Below are positions 34,761-44,403 of a DNA stretch of 64,000 bases, piece by piece. The DNA comes from Arthrobacter crystallopoietes (GTDB taxonomy: Bacteria > Actinomycetota > Actinomycetes > Actinomycetales > Micrococcaceae). The position numbers and the translations under genes are program-made. The stretch lies in the NCBI RefSeq assembly GCF_017603825.1, contig NZ_CP072014.1, forward strand, positions 930,001 through 994,000. The letters run 5' to 3'. The number at the start of each line of letters is the position of its first letter. Within the stretch, counting starts at the first letter, position 1. The notes below the pieces were generated by a model that saw only the letters and a list, made by a program, of their open reading frames with translations, ran no database searches and was not told the origin of the DNA.

Positions 34761-37292
34761 ATGGCCCAGACAAGCTCCAGCCAGCGCCAGCTGGTCACGG
34801 TGGACGGACACCGGCTGAAGCTGACGAGCCTGGACAAGGTGATTTACCCCGAAACCGGCACCACCAAGGCCGAAGTGCTGGACTATTACTCGCGCATCGC
34901 GGACTACCTGATTCCGCATGCCGCGCAGCGGCCGGTCACCCGCAAGCGCTGGGTCAACGGGGTGGGCACGGCGGACAAACCGGGGGAGGTGTTCTTCCAG
35001 AAGAACCTGGAGGAACACGCCCCGTCCTGGGTCAAGAGCCACGCGATCGAGCACAAAAGCGGGACCAACGTGTACCCCATGGTCAACGATCTGGCCACCC
35101 TCACCTGGCTGGCGCAGATCGCGGCGCTGGAGATCCACGTTCCGCAGTGGAAGTTCGGCGCGCGGGGCAAGATCAACAATCCTGACCGGCTGGTACTGGA
35201 CCTGGACCCGGGGGAGGGCGCCGGACTGGCCGAATGCGCCGAGGTGGCGCGGCTGGTCCGGGCGGTGCTGACCGGGATGGGGCTGGATCCGCGGCCGGTC
35301 ACCAGCGGCTCCAAGGGCATCCACCTGTACGCCGCGCTGGACGGGAAGCAGACCTCGGAGGAGGTGTCCGCCGTCGCGCATGAACTGGCGCGGGTGCTGG
35401 AGGCGGATCACAAGGATCTGGTGGTCAGCGACATGAAAAAGACGCTGCGCACAGGCAAGGTCCTGCTGGACTGGAGCCAGAACCATTGGAACAAGACCAC
35501 CATCACTCCCTATTCGCTGCGCGGTCGCGCCCACCCGATGGTCGCCGCGCCGCGCACTTGGGAAGAACTCGACGCCCCGGATTTGGCGCACCTGGACTAC
35601 TTGCAAGTGCTGGAGCGTGTCGGCGAGCTGGGGGACCTGCTCGAAGGCATGGGCTCGGGAACTGCGGACGAGGAATCGCTGGCCGAGGCGGTGGAGGAAG
35701 CCGGGGAAGATGCTTCAAACAACGACGGCGGTGCCCACCGTGGCGTGGTGGCTCACGGTTCCGATCGGCTCACCAAGTACCGGTCCATGCGTGACCCGGC
35801 CAAAACGGCGGAACCTGTTCCCGCGGCTCCGCCGGTGGACCGCGGCGGCAACACGTTTGTGATCCAGGAGCACCACGCCCGGCGGCTGCACTACGATTTC
35901 CGCCTCGAGCGCGAAGGGGTCCTGGTGTCGTGGGCCGTGCCCAAGGGGCCGCCCACCGGCCCGGGCAAGAACCACCTGGCCGTGCAGACCGAAGACCACC
36001 CGCTGGAGTACGGCAGCTTCGAAGGCAGCATTGCCAAGGGCGAGTACGGCGCCGGCGAAGTCTACATTTGGGATTCGGGCACCTATGACTTGGAGAAGTG
36101 GCGGGACGGCAAGGAGGTCATCGTTACGCTGCACGGCAAGGAGGGCGGCGGGCTCAGCAAGGACGGCGGACCGGAGGCGCCGCGGCGCTATGCCCTGATC
36201 CACACCGGCGGGGAAAAGGGCGAGAACAACTGGCTGATGCACCTGATGAAGGACCAGAAGCCCGGGACCTACCGGAAAGGCACGCCGCACGAGCGCCAGA
36301 GCGATGACCTGGCGAAAGCGGTCGAGCCGGCATTCATCAAGCCCATGCTGGCAACACAGGGCTCCGCGGCGGACATCACCGATGAACACCAGTGGGCGTT
36401 CGAAATGAAGTGGGACGGCATCCGCGCCATCGCCATCATCGAGGACCGCGGCGTTCGGCTGATCAGCCGCAACGGCAATGATCTGACTGCCGGCTACCCC
36501 GAACTGGCGGACCTGCCTGACCGGGTGCATGCGGAGACGGCCGTGCTGGACGGGGAGATCGTGGCCCTTAACAAGGCGGGCCGGCCGGACTTCGGCCTCC
36601 TGCAGACCCGGATGAAGCTGACCAAGAAGCGCGAGATCGACCAGGCCGCCGCGCGGACGCCGGTCCACCTGATGCTCTTCGACCTGCTGCAGCTCGACGG
36701 CAAATCGTTGCTCCCGCTGGAATACTGCCAGCGCCGCGAGATACTGGCACAGGCCGTGGATGCCGGCGGTGACAGCCACGTCCAGGTGCCGCCTGACCTG
36801 GACACCTCGCTGCAGGACGCCGTGGACACCAGCAAGGAACTGGGCCTTGAAGGTGTCATGGCCAAACGGGTAGACAGTACATACGCGGACGGACAGCGCT
36901 CAAGGAGTTGGATCAAGATCAAGAACCAGTTGACGCAGGAAGTGGTCATCGTGGGCTGGCGGCCCGGCAAGGGCAGCCGGGAACGCAAAATCGGCTCGCT
37001 GCTGGTGGCCATTCCGGACGGCGCGGACCTGCGGTACCTGGGCCGCGTCGGTTCCGGCCTGACCGAGCGGGACCTGGCGGCCGTGGGCGCGCGCCTGAAG
37101 AAGATGGCCCGCAAGACCCCGCCGCTGGATGACGTTCCCGCCGCCGACGCCTCCGACGCGCACTGGGTCCGGCCGGCCCTGGTGGGCGAGGTCCAGTTCA
37201 GCGAACGGACCGAAGCCGGCAAGCTCCGCCATCCCGTCTGGCGCGGCTTCCGGCCGGACAAGAAACCATCCGACGTCGTGGTCGAGGTCTAA
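34761..37292 (+). CDS. ligD: Multifunctional NHEJ DNA ligase D
   Basis: 843 residues in the mycobacterial order Pol-PE-Lig. The primase-like polymerase (about 10-290) has LDLDPGEGAG with the catalytic Asp pair and SGSKGIHLY. The 3'-phosphoesterase (about 345-500) has HYDFRLE near 376. The ATP-dependent ligase (about 530-843) has the adenylation Lys550 in EMKWDGIR and the OB-fold end. It fills, trims and seals ends held by Ku. An acidic linker (EESLAEAVEEAGED) joins Pol and PE. ATG 34761 is the only start near the conserved N-terminus; the frame further upstream is antisense to ku. Confidence 0.97.
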   Translation: MAQTSSSQRQLVTVDGHRLKLTSLDKVIYPETGTTKAEVLDYYSRIADYLIPHAAQRPVTRKRWVNGVGTADKPGEVFFQKNLEEHAPSWVKSHAIEHKSGTNVYPMVNDLATLTWLAQIAALEIHVPQWKFGARGKINNPDRLVLDLDPGEGAGLAECAEVARLVRAVLTGMGLDPRPVTSGSKGIHLYAALDGKQTSEEVSAVAHELARVLEADHKDLVVSDMKKTLRTGKVLLDWSQNHWNKTTITPYSLRGRAHPMVAAPRTWEELDAPDLAHLDYLQVLERVGELGDLLEGMGSGTADEESLAEAVEEAGEDASNNDGGAHRGVVAHGSDRLTKYRSMRDPAKTAEPVPAAPPVDRGGNTFVIQEHHARRLHYDFRLEREGVLVSWAVPKGPPTGPGKNHLAVQTEDHPLEYGSFEGSIAKGEYGAGEVYIWDSGTYDLEKWRDGKEVIVTLHGKEGGGLSKDGGPEAPRRYALIHTGGEKGENNWLMHLMKDQKPGTYRKGTPHERQSDDLAKAVEPAFIKPMLATQGSAADITDEHQWAFEMKWDGIRAIAIIEDRGVRLISRNGNDLTAGYPELADLPDRVHAETAVLDGEIVALNKAGRPDFGLLQTRMKLTKKREIDQAAARTPVHLMLFDLLQLDGKSLLPLEYCQRREILAQAVDAGGDSHVQVPPDLDTSLQDAVDTSKELGLEGVMAKRVDSTYADGQRSRSWIKIKNQLTQEVVIVGWRPGKGSRERKIGSLLVAIPDGADLRYLGRVGSGLTERDLAAVGARLKKMARKTPPLDDVPAADASDAHWVRPALVGEVQFSERTEAGKLRHPVWRGFRPDKKPSDVVVEV

Positions 37293-37352
37293 GCCAACGC
37301 CCGCACCACCGTCGCGACAACACCGCCCGGCACCAACGCCCTGAGGAGCTCC

Positions 37353-39833
37353 ATGACTGAGAACAATGCAGTGCTGACCACCAACCCGGGCGCGGACCAG
37401 CGGAGCCTGGACGGCGTGGACCTGTGGTGGCGCGCGGCCAACTACCTCTCCGCCGGGCAGATCTACCTGCGCGACAACCCGCTGCTGCGCCGGCCGCTGG
37501 AACCGGAGGACGTGAAGGCGCGCCTGCTCGGGCACTGGGGCACGACGCCGGGGCTCAACTTTATTTACGCCCACCTGAACCGGGTGATCGCCGAACAGGG
37601 CCAGGACATCCTTTTCGTCACCGGGCCCGGCCACGGCGGCCCGGCCAACGTGGCCAACGCCTGGCTGGAGGGGACCTATTCGGAGATCTACACCCAGGTG
37701 GGGAAGGACGAGGACGGCCTGCGGGAACTGTTCAAGCAGTTCTCCTACCCCGGCGGCGTCCCCAGCCATGCCGCACCGGAAACCCCCGGCTCCATCAATG
37801 AAGGCGGGGAGCTCGGCTACTCCCTGGCCCACGCCTTCGGCGCCGTGTTCGATAATCCGCAGCTGATCGCGGCCTGCGTCATCGGCGACGGCGAAGCGGA
37901 AACCGGGACGCTGGCCACCAGCTGGCACTCAAGCTCGTTCCTCGACCCGGTGCAGGACGGCGCGGTGCTGCCCATCCTGCACCTGAACGGGTACAAGATC
38001 GCCAATCCCACTGTGCTGGCCCGGATGCCCCAGGAGCAGCTGGCCGCACTGCTGACCGGCTACGGATACGAGCCGATCTTCGTCACCGTGCAGGATCCGC
38101 GGGACACGGTGCGCGCCCATGAGGAATTCGCGCACGCCCTTGAGCAGGCCCTGGGCGGGATCCGGCGGATCCAGGAGCAGTACCGCGGCGACGGCGGAAC
38201 AGCTAACGACGGCGGTGCTACCGCCCACGGAGGTGCCGCCGTGCCGTCGAACCAGTTCCGGTCGGGTCAGGCAGCGGCGTCGGAATACGCTCCGCGCTGG
38301 CCGATGATCGTGCTGCGGTCGCCCAAAGGCTGGAGCGGGCCGGAAGAGGTGGACGGCAAACCGGTGGAGGGGACCTGGCGGGCGCACCAGGTGCCGCTGT
38401 CCGAGGTCCGGACCAACCCCGACCACCTGGCCCAGCTGCAGAGCTGGCTGCAGTCCTACCGGCCGGCCGAGCTTTTCGACGGCGAGGGCCGGCTGCGTGC
38501 GGAAATCGCCGGCCTCGCACCGCAGGGCGACAAGCGGATGAGCGCTACCGCCTATGCCAACGGTGGCCGGCTTCTGCAGGACCTGAAGCTGCCCGCCTAC
38601 GGTGGGCACGCCGTCGTCGTTGATCAGCCGGGAACCGAGCGCGTGAGCCCGATGAAGAATCTGGGTTCGTGGCTGCGCGAAGTGGTGCGGCTGAACCCGG
38701 AGAATTTCCGGATCTTTGGCCCGGACGAGACCGCCTCCAACCGGCTGCAGGACGTCTACGAGGTCACGGACAAGGTCTGGCAACAACGGATCGACGAGGT
38801 GGACGAGCATCTGGCCCGGGCCGGCCGGGTGATGGAAGTGCTCAGCGAAAACCTTTGCCAGGGCTGGCTCGAGGGCTACCTGCTGACCGGGCGGCACGGG
38901 GTGTTCAACTGCTACGAAGCGTTCGTGCACATTGTCGATTCCATGTTCAACCAGCATGCCAAGTGGCTTCAGGTGCATCGTGAACTGCCCTGGCGGCAGC
39001 CAGTCGCATCGCTGAACTACCTGCTGTCCTCGCACGTCTGGCAGCAGGACCATAACGGCTTTTCGCACCAGGATCCGGGCTTCATCGACCACGTGATGAA
39101 CAAGAAGCCCGAGGTGGTGCGGGTCTACCTGCCGCCGGACGCCAACACGCTGCTGGCCGTCACCGAGCACTGCCTGCGCTCCCGTGACTACGTCAATGTC
39201 ATTGTCTGCGGGAAGCAGCCGTCGCTGACGTGGCTGGGCCCCGAGGATGCGCGGAACCACTGCGAACGCGGGATCGGGGTCTGGGACTTCGCGGGCAGCG
39301 AGCGTCCCGGCGAGGAACCGGATGTGGTCCTCGGCTGCGCCGGCGACGTGCCCACCGTGGAGGCGGTGGCCGCGGCCGCGCTGCTGCGCGAGCAAATACC
39401 GGAGCTGAAGGTGCGGCTGGTCAACGTGGTGGACCTGATGCGCCTCCAGGATGCCAAGGAACATCCGCATGGTCTGGAGCACCGGGATTTCGACCGGCTG
39501 TTCACTACGGACAAGCCCATCATCTTCGCGTACCACGGCTACCCCTGGCTGCTCCACCGGCTGACGTACCGGCGCACCAACCATGGCAATCTGCACGTCC
39601 GCGGCTACGTCGAGGAAGGAACCACCACCACGCCGTTCGACATGGCCATGATGAACCGCATCGACCGCTACCAACTGGCCATCGACGTCATCGACCGCGT
39701 GCCTTCCCTGGGAGCTTCCCGCACGGGACTTCGCCAGCAACTGCAGGATCTGCGCATGCAGTCGCTGCGGCATACCCGCGAATTCGGTGAGGACCCGGCC
39801 GCTATCACCGAATGGGTGCTGCCGGCCCAATAA
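37353..39833 (+). CDS. xfp: Xylulose-5-phosphate/fructose-6-phosphate phosphoketolase
   Basis: 826 residues, the typical XFP length. It is a thiamine diphosphate enzyme cleaving xylulose-5-P (or fructose-6-P) with phosphate to acetyl-P. Motifs: [15 protein letters not shown], the catalytic-His loop GPGHGGPA, and the TPP/Mg site [21 protein letters not shown] and [14 protein letters not shown] occur in the later domains. A ~30-residue Gly/Ala-rich insert (after RIQEQYRG) sits in a surface region. ATG 37353 follows TGAGGAGCTCC. A LacI-type regulator follows 102 bases later. No acetate kinase or transaldolase gene is adjacent. Confidence 0.95.
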   Translation: MTENNAVLTTNPGADQRSLDGVDLWWRAANYLSAGQIYLRDNPLLRRPLEPEDVKARLLGHWGTTPGLNFIYAHLNRVIAEQGQDILFVTGPGHGGPANVANAWLEGTYSEIYTQVGKDEDGLRELFKQFSYPGGVPSHAAPETPGSINEGGELGYSLAHAFGAVFDNPQLIAACVIGDGEAETGTLATSWHSSSFLDPVQDGAVLPILHLNGYKIANPTVLARMPQEQLAALLTGYGYEPIFVTVQDPRDTVRAHEEFAHALEQALGGIRRIQEQYRGDGGTANDGGATAHGGAAVPSNQFRSGQAAASEYAPRWPMIVLRSPKGWSGPEEVDGKPVEGTWRAHQVPLSEVRTNPDHLAQLQSWLQSYRPAELFDGEGRLRAEIAGLAPQGDKRMSATAYANGGRLLQDLKLPAYGGHAVVVDQPGTERVSPMKNLGSWLREVVRLNPENFRIFGPDETASNRLQDVYEVTDKVWQQRIDEVDEHLARAGRVMEVLSENLCQGWLEGYLLTGRHGVFNCYEAFVHIVDSMFNQHAKWLQVHRELPWRQPVASLNYLLSSHVWQQDHNGFSHQDPGFIDHVMNKKPEVVRVYLPPDANTLLAVTEHCLRSRDYVNVIVCGKQPSLTWLGPEDARNHCERGIGVWDFAGSERPGEEPDVVLGCAGDVPTVEAVAAAALLREQIPELKVRLVNVVDLMRLQDAKEHPHGLEHRDFDRLFTTDKPIIFAYHGYPWLLHRLTYRRTNHGNLHVRGYVEEGTTTTPFDMAMMNRIDRYQLAIDVIDRVPSLGASRTGLRQQLQDLRMQSLRHTREFGEDPAAITEWVLPAQ

Positions 39834-39879
39834 TTGTTAAAGGTTTCCGTAGCCTTACCCCTGTCAAATGAACCATGAA

Positions 39880-39897
39880 TGGCTACGCTGTTAGCCA
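39880..39897. promoter_or_regulatory. Inverted repeat upstream of the LacI-type regulator
   Basis: TGGCTA and TAGCCA are separated by six bases, 39 bases before the regulator start. It could be an autoregulatory operator, although the gapped form is not the classic LacI site with central CG. Confidence 0.25.
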
Positions 39898-39935
39898 GGG
39901 GATTAAATTCTGTTGGGGGAGAAGGCAGACGGACC

Positions 39936-41003
39936 ATGGGGAGTCTATTTAAGCCGACCATCCGCGATGTCGCGGAAAAGGCCGGCGTATCACTGGCGAC
40001 AGTGTCATATGTGCTGTCCGGCCGCAGCGGCGGATCAACCCGGATCAGCGAACCCACCAAAGAGCGTGTCCTCGAGGCGGCCAAGGAACTGGGATATGTG
40101 GCCAATAGCGCGGCACGCGGTATGCGCCGCGGGCGCACGGACACGATTGCCGTGGTCATCGAGAACATGGAGTCGCCGTGGGACCGCGCCCTGGCGGAGA
40201 CAGCCAACCGGATCCTGCCGGCCCACGGCTACCGGGTGGTGATCCTGCTGGGGCAGGAGGCCTGGCGGAACTTCATGCTCTCCGGTGGAGCCGACGGCGT
40301 GATTCTCGGTTTCAGTACCGAAACCGAAGATGAAACCCGGACCATTCTGGACCTCGCCAAACGCGGGGTGGCCCAGGTAGTGGTGTCCCAGTTCCTTGAG
40401 CCGCAGGGCTTCGATGTGCTTTCGGTGGACGCCGCCGGCGGGATTGCCGAGGCGGCCGAGTACCTGGGCAGCCGGCATAAACGGATCGGCGTGATCCACC
40501 GGGGAACCTCGGCTCCGGGTCCGCGCGGCACGCGGCTGGAGCTGTTCCGGGCCGCCTTGGAACAGAACGGCGTGCAGCTCGATGACTCGCTGGTCCGTGC
40601 CTCGGGCGGGTCCTGGCGCACGGCCTTCCAAAGCGCGCTGGAACTGCTCTCGCTGCCCGAACCGCCCACCGCATTCTTCACCACGGCAGACCTTGAAGCC
40701 CTGTGCGTCTCGGGGGCGGCTACCTGGAAGGGACTGGAAATTCCGGACCAGCTGGAAATTATCGGCGTGGAGAATTCGCAGCTGGGGAAGAACTCGGACC
40801 CGGCCCTGAGCACGGTGGGACCGGATCCTACCGAGCACCTAGCGGTGGATCTGCTGCTGGCCCGGCTGAAGGGCGAAGCCGGCGAACAAGGCCGCAAAGT
40901 TCCGGTGCCGTGGAAGATGCGCTTCCGCGGGACCACGCAGCGGCAGGACGCCGAGCCGGGCAACGGAGACAATGGAGTTGTGAGCACCACGGCCGCCACT
41001 TAG
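39936..41003 (+). CDS. LacI-family transcriptional regulator
   Basis: 355 residues. The N-terminal HTH (TIRDVAEKAGVSLATVSYVLSG) and hinge helix (SAARGMRRGRTD) precede a periplasmic-binding-like effector domain (about 70-335). A short polar tail ends the protein. The effector is not predictable but is likely a sugar or sugar phosphate. It is located between phosphoketolase and a run of sugar/glycerol genes on the same strand, either of which it may control. ATG 39936 is the start expected for the HTH; an earlier in-frame ATG adds 19 residues without similarity. Confidence 0.93.
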   Translation: MGSLFKPTIRDVAEKAGVSLATVSYVLSGRSGGSTRISEPTKERVLEAAKELGYVANSAARGMRRGRTDTIAVVIENMESPWDRALAETANRILPAHGYRVVILLGQEAWRNFMLSGGADGVILGFSTETEDETRTILDLAKRGVAQVVVSQFLEPQGFDVLSVDAAGGIAEAAEYLGSRHKRIGVIHRGTSAPGPRGTRLELFRAALEQNGVQLDDSLVRASGGSWRTAFQSALELLSLPEPPTAFFTTADLEALCVSGAATWKGLEIPDQLEIIGVENSQLGKNSDPALSTVGPDPTEHLAVDLLLARLKGEAGEQGRKVPVPWKMRFRGTTQRQDAEPGNGDNGVVSTTAAT

Positions 41004-41013
41004 AGTCCTGCCT

Positions 41014-41775
41014 ATGGACTGCACCAGCTACAGCTACGGACCGGATCCCAGCCAGTACGGCCAGCTGTATCTGCCTGCCCAACGCATGCATGACGCTGTC
41101 GTGATTATTATCCACGGGGGCTATTGGCGTTCCCGCTATGGTCTGGACCTGGGCGGGCCGGCGGCCCGCGACCTGGCCTCGCGCGGCTACGTGTGCTGGA
41201 ACCTCGAATACCGCCGCGCCGGCAACGGCGGCGGCTGGCCAGAAACGTTCGACGACGTGGCGGCCGGCATCGATCGGCTCGCAGAGCTGGGCGGCCGGCT
41301 GGCGTTCCCGGTGGAGAACGTGGTGGCGCTGGGACATTCGGCCGGCGGACATCTGGCTGCCTGGGCCGGCGGCCGCGCGGCATTGCCCGCCGGGGTGCCC
41401 GGAGCGGATCCGGCGGTCGGAATTTCCGCGGTGCTGAGCCAGGCCGGTGTGCTGGACCTGCGGCGGGCATGGGAACTTGGCCTGAGCGACCAGGCAGTGG
41501 AAAACTTTCTGGGCTGCGGCCCGGACGATGATCCGCAGCGGTTCCGCTGGGCCGATCCCCTCCTGCAGGTCCCGCTGCCCGTCCCGGTCTACGCCTTCCA
41601 CTCCGATTCCGACGACGCGGTGCCGGTGGCCTTGTCCGAAAACTACGTGGCCGCGGCCCGGGCAGCGGGCGGCCGCGCGGAACTCATCAGGGTACCCGGG
41701 GACCATTTTGACATCATCGACCCGGCTTCGGCGGCCTTCGAGCAGATCCGCGCCAGGCTTCAGACCTTGGCTTAA
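41014..41775 (+). CDS. Alpha/beta hydrolase (HSL/kynurenine formamidase-like)
   Basis: 253 residues. The oxyanion motif HGGYWR near 35 and nucleophile elbow GHSAGGH near 108 place it with the hormone-sensitive lipase/BD-FAE/kynurenine-formamidase group. The late Asp and His are in FHSDSDDAV and PGDHFDIID. The substrate is unknown; a small ester or amide is likely. It begins 10 bases after the LacI-type regulator, so they may be cotranscribed. Confidence 0.88.
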   Translation: MDCTSYSYGPDPSQYGQLYLPAQRMHDAVVIIIHGGYWRSRYGLDLGGPAARDLASRGYVCWNLEYRRAGNGGGWPETFDDVAAGIDRLAELGGRLAFPVENVVALGHSAGGHLAAWAGGRAALPAGVPGADPAVGISAVLSQAGVLDLRRAWELGLSDQAVENFLGCGPDDDPQRFRWADPLLQVPLPVPVYAFHSDSDDAVPVALSENYVAAARAAGGRAELIRVPGDHFDIIDPASAAFEQIRARLQTLA

Positions 41776-41826
41776 CGCCCGGCCCTACCCCTGCCGCGGA
41801 CCCGCGCGCTCTGCTACGTTGACACT

Positions 41827-42744
41827 GTGCTGACAGTTATCGGTGAGGCTCTGGTCGACGTTGTTTCAAGCGGTACCTCTGCCCAGCGTGTCCATGTGGG
41901 CGGCAGCCCCATGAACGTCGCGGTGGGGCTCGCGCGGCTGGGCCAGCCGGTGCAGTTCGTCGGGCGATACGGCCGCGATGAGTACGGGGCCCGGATCTTG
42001 CACCACCTACGTACCAATTCGGTGCTCACACCATTGGCTCCCGACGGCGGACCGACCAGCGTTGCCAAGGCGACCCTGGACCGGACCGGCGCCGCGCACT
42101 ATACCTTCGACCTGCTGTGGGAACTGCCGCCGCTGGAACACGCGTTGCCCCGGCTGCTCGAGGAAACACTCTGGCTGCACACCGGATCGATCGCCGCGAT
42201 GCTTGAGCCCGGCGCGCACACCGTGCTGGCCACGGTCCAGCGCGCGCATCCGAGAGCACTGATCAGCTATGACCCGAACTGTCGGCCCACCCTGATCACG
42301 GACCGGGACTTCGCCCGCCGGCAGGCCGAGAAGTTCGTAGCGCTGGCCGATCTGGTCAAGGCCTCCGAAGAAGACCTCCGGTGGCTCTACCCGGACCGCC
42401 CGGCGGAGGAATCGGCGCGTGAATGGCTGTCCCGCGGACCGGGCATCGTCGTGGTGACCAAGGGAGCCCGGGGACCGTGGGGCGTGGTGCGCGACGGCGC
42501 GGCCGAAGCACCGGTGCCTGAAGTCGATGTGGTGGATTCGGTCGGCGCTGGCGACTCCTTCATGGCGGCGCTGCTGGCTGCCCTGGTGGAGCGCGGGCTG
42601 GCCGGCTCCCGGAGCCGCGAGCATTTGCAGAACCTGTCTGCCGATGCCCTAGGGGAAATCCTGTACTTCGCTGCCAGCGCCGCTGCCGTTACGGTTTCGC
42701 GCGCCGGTGCCAATCCTCCCACCCGGAACGAACTTGCCCGCTGA
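41827..42744 (+). CDS. PfkB-family carbohydrate kinase (fructokinase-like)
   Basis: 305 residues. The PfkB signatures are GGSPMNVAVGLARLG near the start (substrate site) and the C-terminal DSVGAGDSFMAALL with the catalytic Asp. SYDPNCRPTL fits fructokinases. It phosphorylates a sugar, most likely fructose. GTG 41827 starts MLTVIGEALVDVV. It is the first of four closely packed genes (kinase, HAD phosphatase, GDPD, glycerate kinase) with intergenic gaps of 29 bases or less. Confidence 0.9.
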   Translation: MLTVIGEALVDVVSSGTSAQRVHVGGSPMNVAVGLARLGQPVQFVGRYGRDEYGARILHHLRTNSVLTPLAPDGGPTSVAKATLDRTGAAHYTFDLLWELPPLEHALPRLLEETLWLHTGSIAAMLEPGAHTVLATVQRAHPRALISYDPNCRPTLITDRDFARRQAEKFVALADLVKASEEDLRWLYPDRPAEESAREWLSRGPGIVVVTKGARGPWGVVRDGAAEAPVPEVDVVDSVGAGDSFMAALLAALVERGLAGSRSREHLQNLSADALGEILYFAASAAAVTVSRAGANPPTRNELAR

Positions 42745-42773
42745 AACACCGGGTGACGCATAGACTGGGCTGT

Positions 42774-43577
42774 ATGCGCTTGATTGCCAGTGATCTGGAC
42801 GGGACCATCATTGGCCGGGACGGGAAAATCAGCGCCCGCACAGTCCGGGCGTTCAAGGACGCGGCTGCTGCCGGCGTCGAAATTGTCTTTGTTACCGGCC
42901 GTCCGCCGCGCTGGCTGGACCCGCTGCGCGAGCAGATCGGCCACGAAGGCACCGTGATCTGTTCCAACGGCGCGGTGGTCTACGACCTGGTGCGCAGCGA
43001 GGTCATCTCGGCCAAGACGCTGCCGCACACCAACATCTTCCAGGCGCGCGAGATCATTCTGCGGCTGCATCCGCGCGCTACCTTCGCGGCCGAAACCACC
43101 TTCGGATTCCAGCTGGAACCGGGCTTCGTGGAGCAGGGATCCGTGGAACTGCTGGATGGGATCGAGCCGATGCTGCTGGAGCAGTCCCTCACGGAACGGG
43201 ATGCGGTGGTGAAGTTCCTGGCCCGGGGCCGGGACCTGGATCCGGATGCGTTCCTGGCCGAAGTTCAGGACGCGGTGTCCCATCTGGTGGCGGTGACCCA
43301 TTCAGCGCCTACCGTGGCTCTGCTGGAGATGGCGCAGCCTGGCATCAACAAGGCCGTGACGCTGGCCGGCTATGCCTCGTCGCTGAACATCGACCCGCAG
43401 GACGTGGTTGCTTTCGGCGATATGCCCAATGACATCGAGATGCTCGAGTGGGCCGGCCATGGGTACGCCATGGCATCGGGCCACCCCGAGGCGATAGGAG
43501 CCGCGCGCTACCAGGCCCCGGCTTTCGCTGACGACGGCGTGGCCCAGATTCTCGAAGCCCGGCTCGCGGAGCTGTAG
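42774..43577 (+). CDS. HAD-superfamily IIB (Cof-type) phosphatase
   Basis: 267 residues. HAD motif I is LIASDLDGTII (nucleophile Asp), motif II VTGRPPRW, motif III the Lys in INKAVTL, and motif IV FGDMPNDIEML. The Cof/IIB cap lies between about 85 and 190. Cof-type phosphatases act on sugar phosphates or cofactors. ATG 42774 places DLDGT at the usual distance; an ATG 21 bases earlier is possible but adds nothing conserved. Confidence 0.92.
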   Translation: MRLIASDLDGTIIGRDGKISARTVRAFKDAAAAGVEIVFVTGRPPRWLDPLREQIGHEGTVICSNGAVVYDLVRSEVISAKTLPHTNIFQAREIILRLHPRATFAAETTFGFQLEPGFVEQGSVELLDGIEPMLLEQSLTERDAVVKFLARGRDLDPDAFLAEVQDAVSHLVAVTHSAPTVALLEMAQPGINKAVTLAGYASSLNIDPQDVVAFGDMPNDIEMLEWAGHGYAMASGHPEAIGAARYQAPAFADDGVAQILEARLAEL

Positions 43578-43590
43578 GCGGAGCCGGAAG

Positions 43591-44403
43591 GTGAGTAGGG
43601 ACTACCCGTATCTGCATAGCCCGTTTGGTGCTGCAGCCGGTGCCGAACCCTGGCCGGTAGCCTTCGCACACCGCGGCTTCTCCCCGGCCGGACATGAGAA
43701 CTCGATGGCCGCCTTCCGCACTGCCATCGAGCTTGGCTACGGGTATGTGGAAACCGACGTGCGTACCACCGCCGACGGCGAACTGATGGTCTTCCACGAC
43801 GAGAGCCTGGACCGGGTCACGGACGGCTCGGGGCCGATCGCCGAGCACACGCTTTCCCAGCTGCGGCAGGTCCGGATTGGCGGTGTTGAGCCCATTCCCA
43901 CCATGGAGGAACTCCTGTGCGAGTGGCCGGACCTGAAGATCAATGTGGACGTGAAAGACCGGGCCGGCGGCCCGCTGCTGGCCCGGCTTATCGAGCAGTA
44001 CAAGGCCCACGACCGAATCCTTGTCACATCCTTCTCGGACCGGCGGCGTCTCGGTGTCTTCCGCGGCCTGACCTTGCCCGCCGCCAGTTCCGGTGGCATC
44101 GTAGCGCTGAGCGCGCTGGTGGGTTTGGGCCGCGTGGGGCTGACCCGGGCGGTGGGCCGTGCCGCGCGGATGCATGCCGTCCAGGTGCCTGTGGCCTACG
44201 GGCGGTTCCGCGTGGTAACCCCGGCCTTCGTGCGGCGCTGCCATGCGGCCGGGCTGCACGTGCATGTGTGGACGATCAATGAGCGTGATGAGATGAACCG
44301 GTTGCTGGATCTCGGCGTGGACGGAATCATGACGGACCGGGCGGATGTACTGGCACAGGTGATGGACGAACGCGGTTTCTGGCCGCAGAGGGAGCAGGCA
44401 TGA
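43591..44403 (+). CDS. Glycerophosphodiester phosphodiesterase
   Basis: 270 residues. The GDPD fold starts with AFAHRGFSPAGHENSMAAF (catalytic His-Arg and Glu), followed by VETDVRTTADGELMVFHDESLDRVTDG (metal Glu/Asp and second His) and the C-terminal HVWTINERDEM with DGIMTDRAD. It hydrolyses glycerophosphodiesters to glycerol-3-P and an alcohol. No signal peptide, so cytoplasmic. The GTG start follows GGAAG. Its stop overlaps the glycerate kinase ATG by four bases. Confidence 0.94.
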   Translation: MSRDYPYLHSPFGAAAGAEPWPVAFAHRGFSPAGHENSMAAFRTAIELGYGYVETDVRTTADGELMVFHDESLDRVTDGSGPIAEHTLSQLRQVRIGGVEPIPTMEELLCEWPDLKINVDVKDRAGGPLLARLIEQYKAHDRILVTSFSDRRRLGVFRGLTLPAASSGGIVALSALVGLGRVGLTRAVGRAARMHAVQVPVAYGRFRVVTPAFVRRCHAAGLHVHVWTINERDEMNRLLDLGVDGIMTDRADVLAQVMDERGFWPQREQA

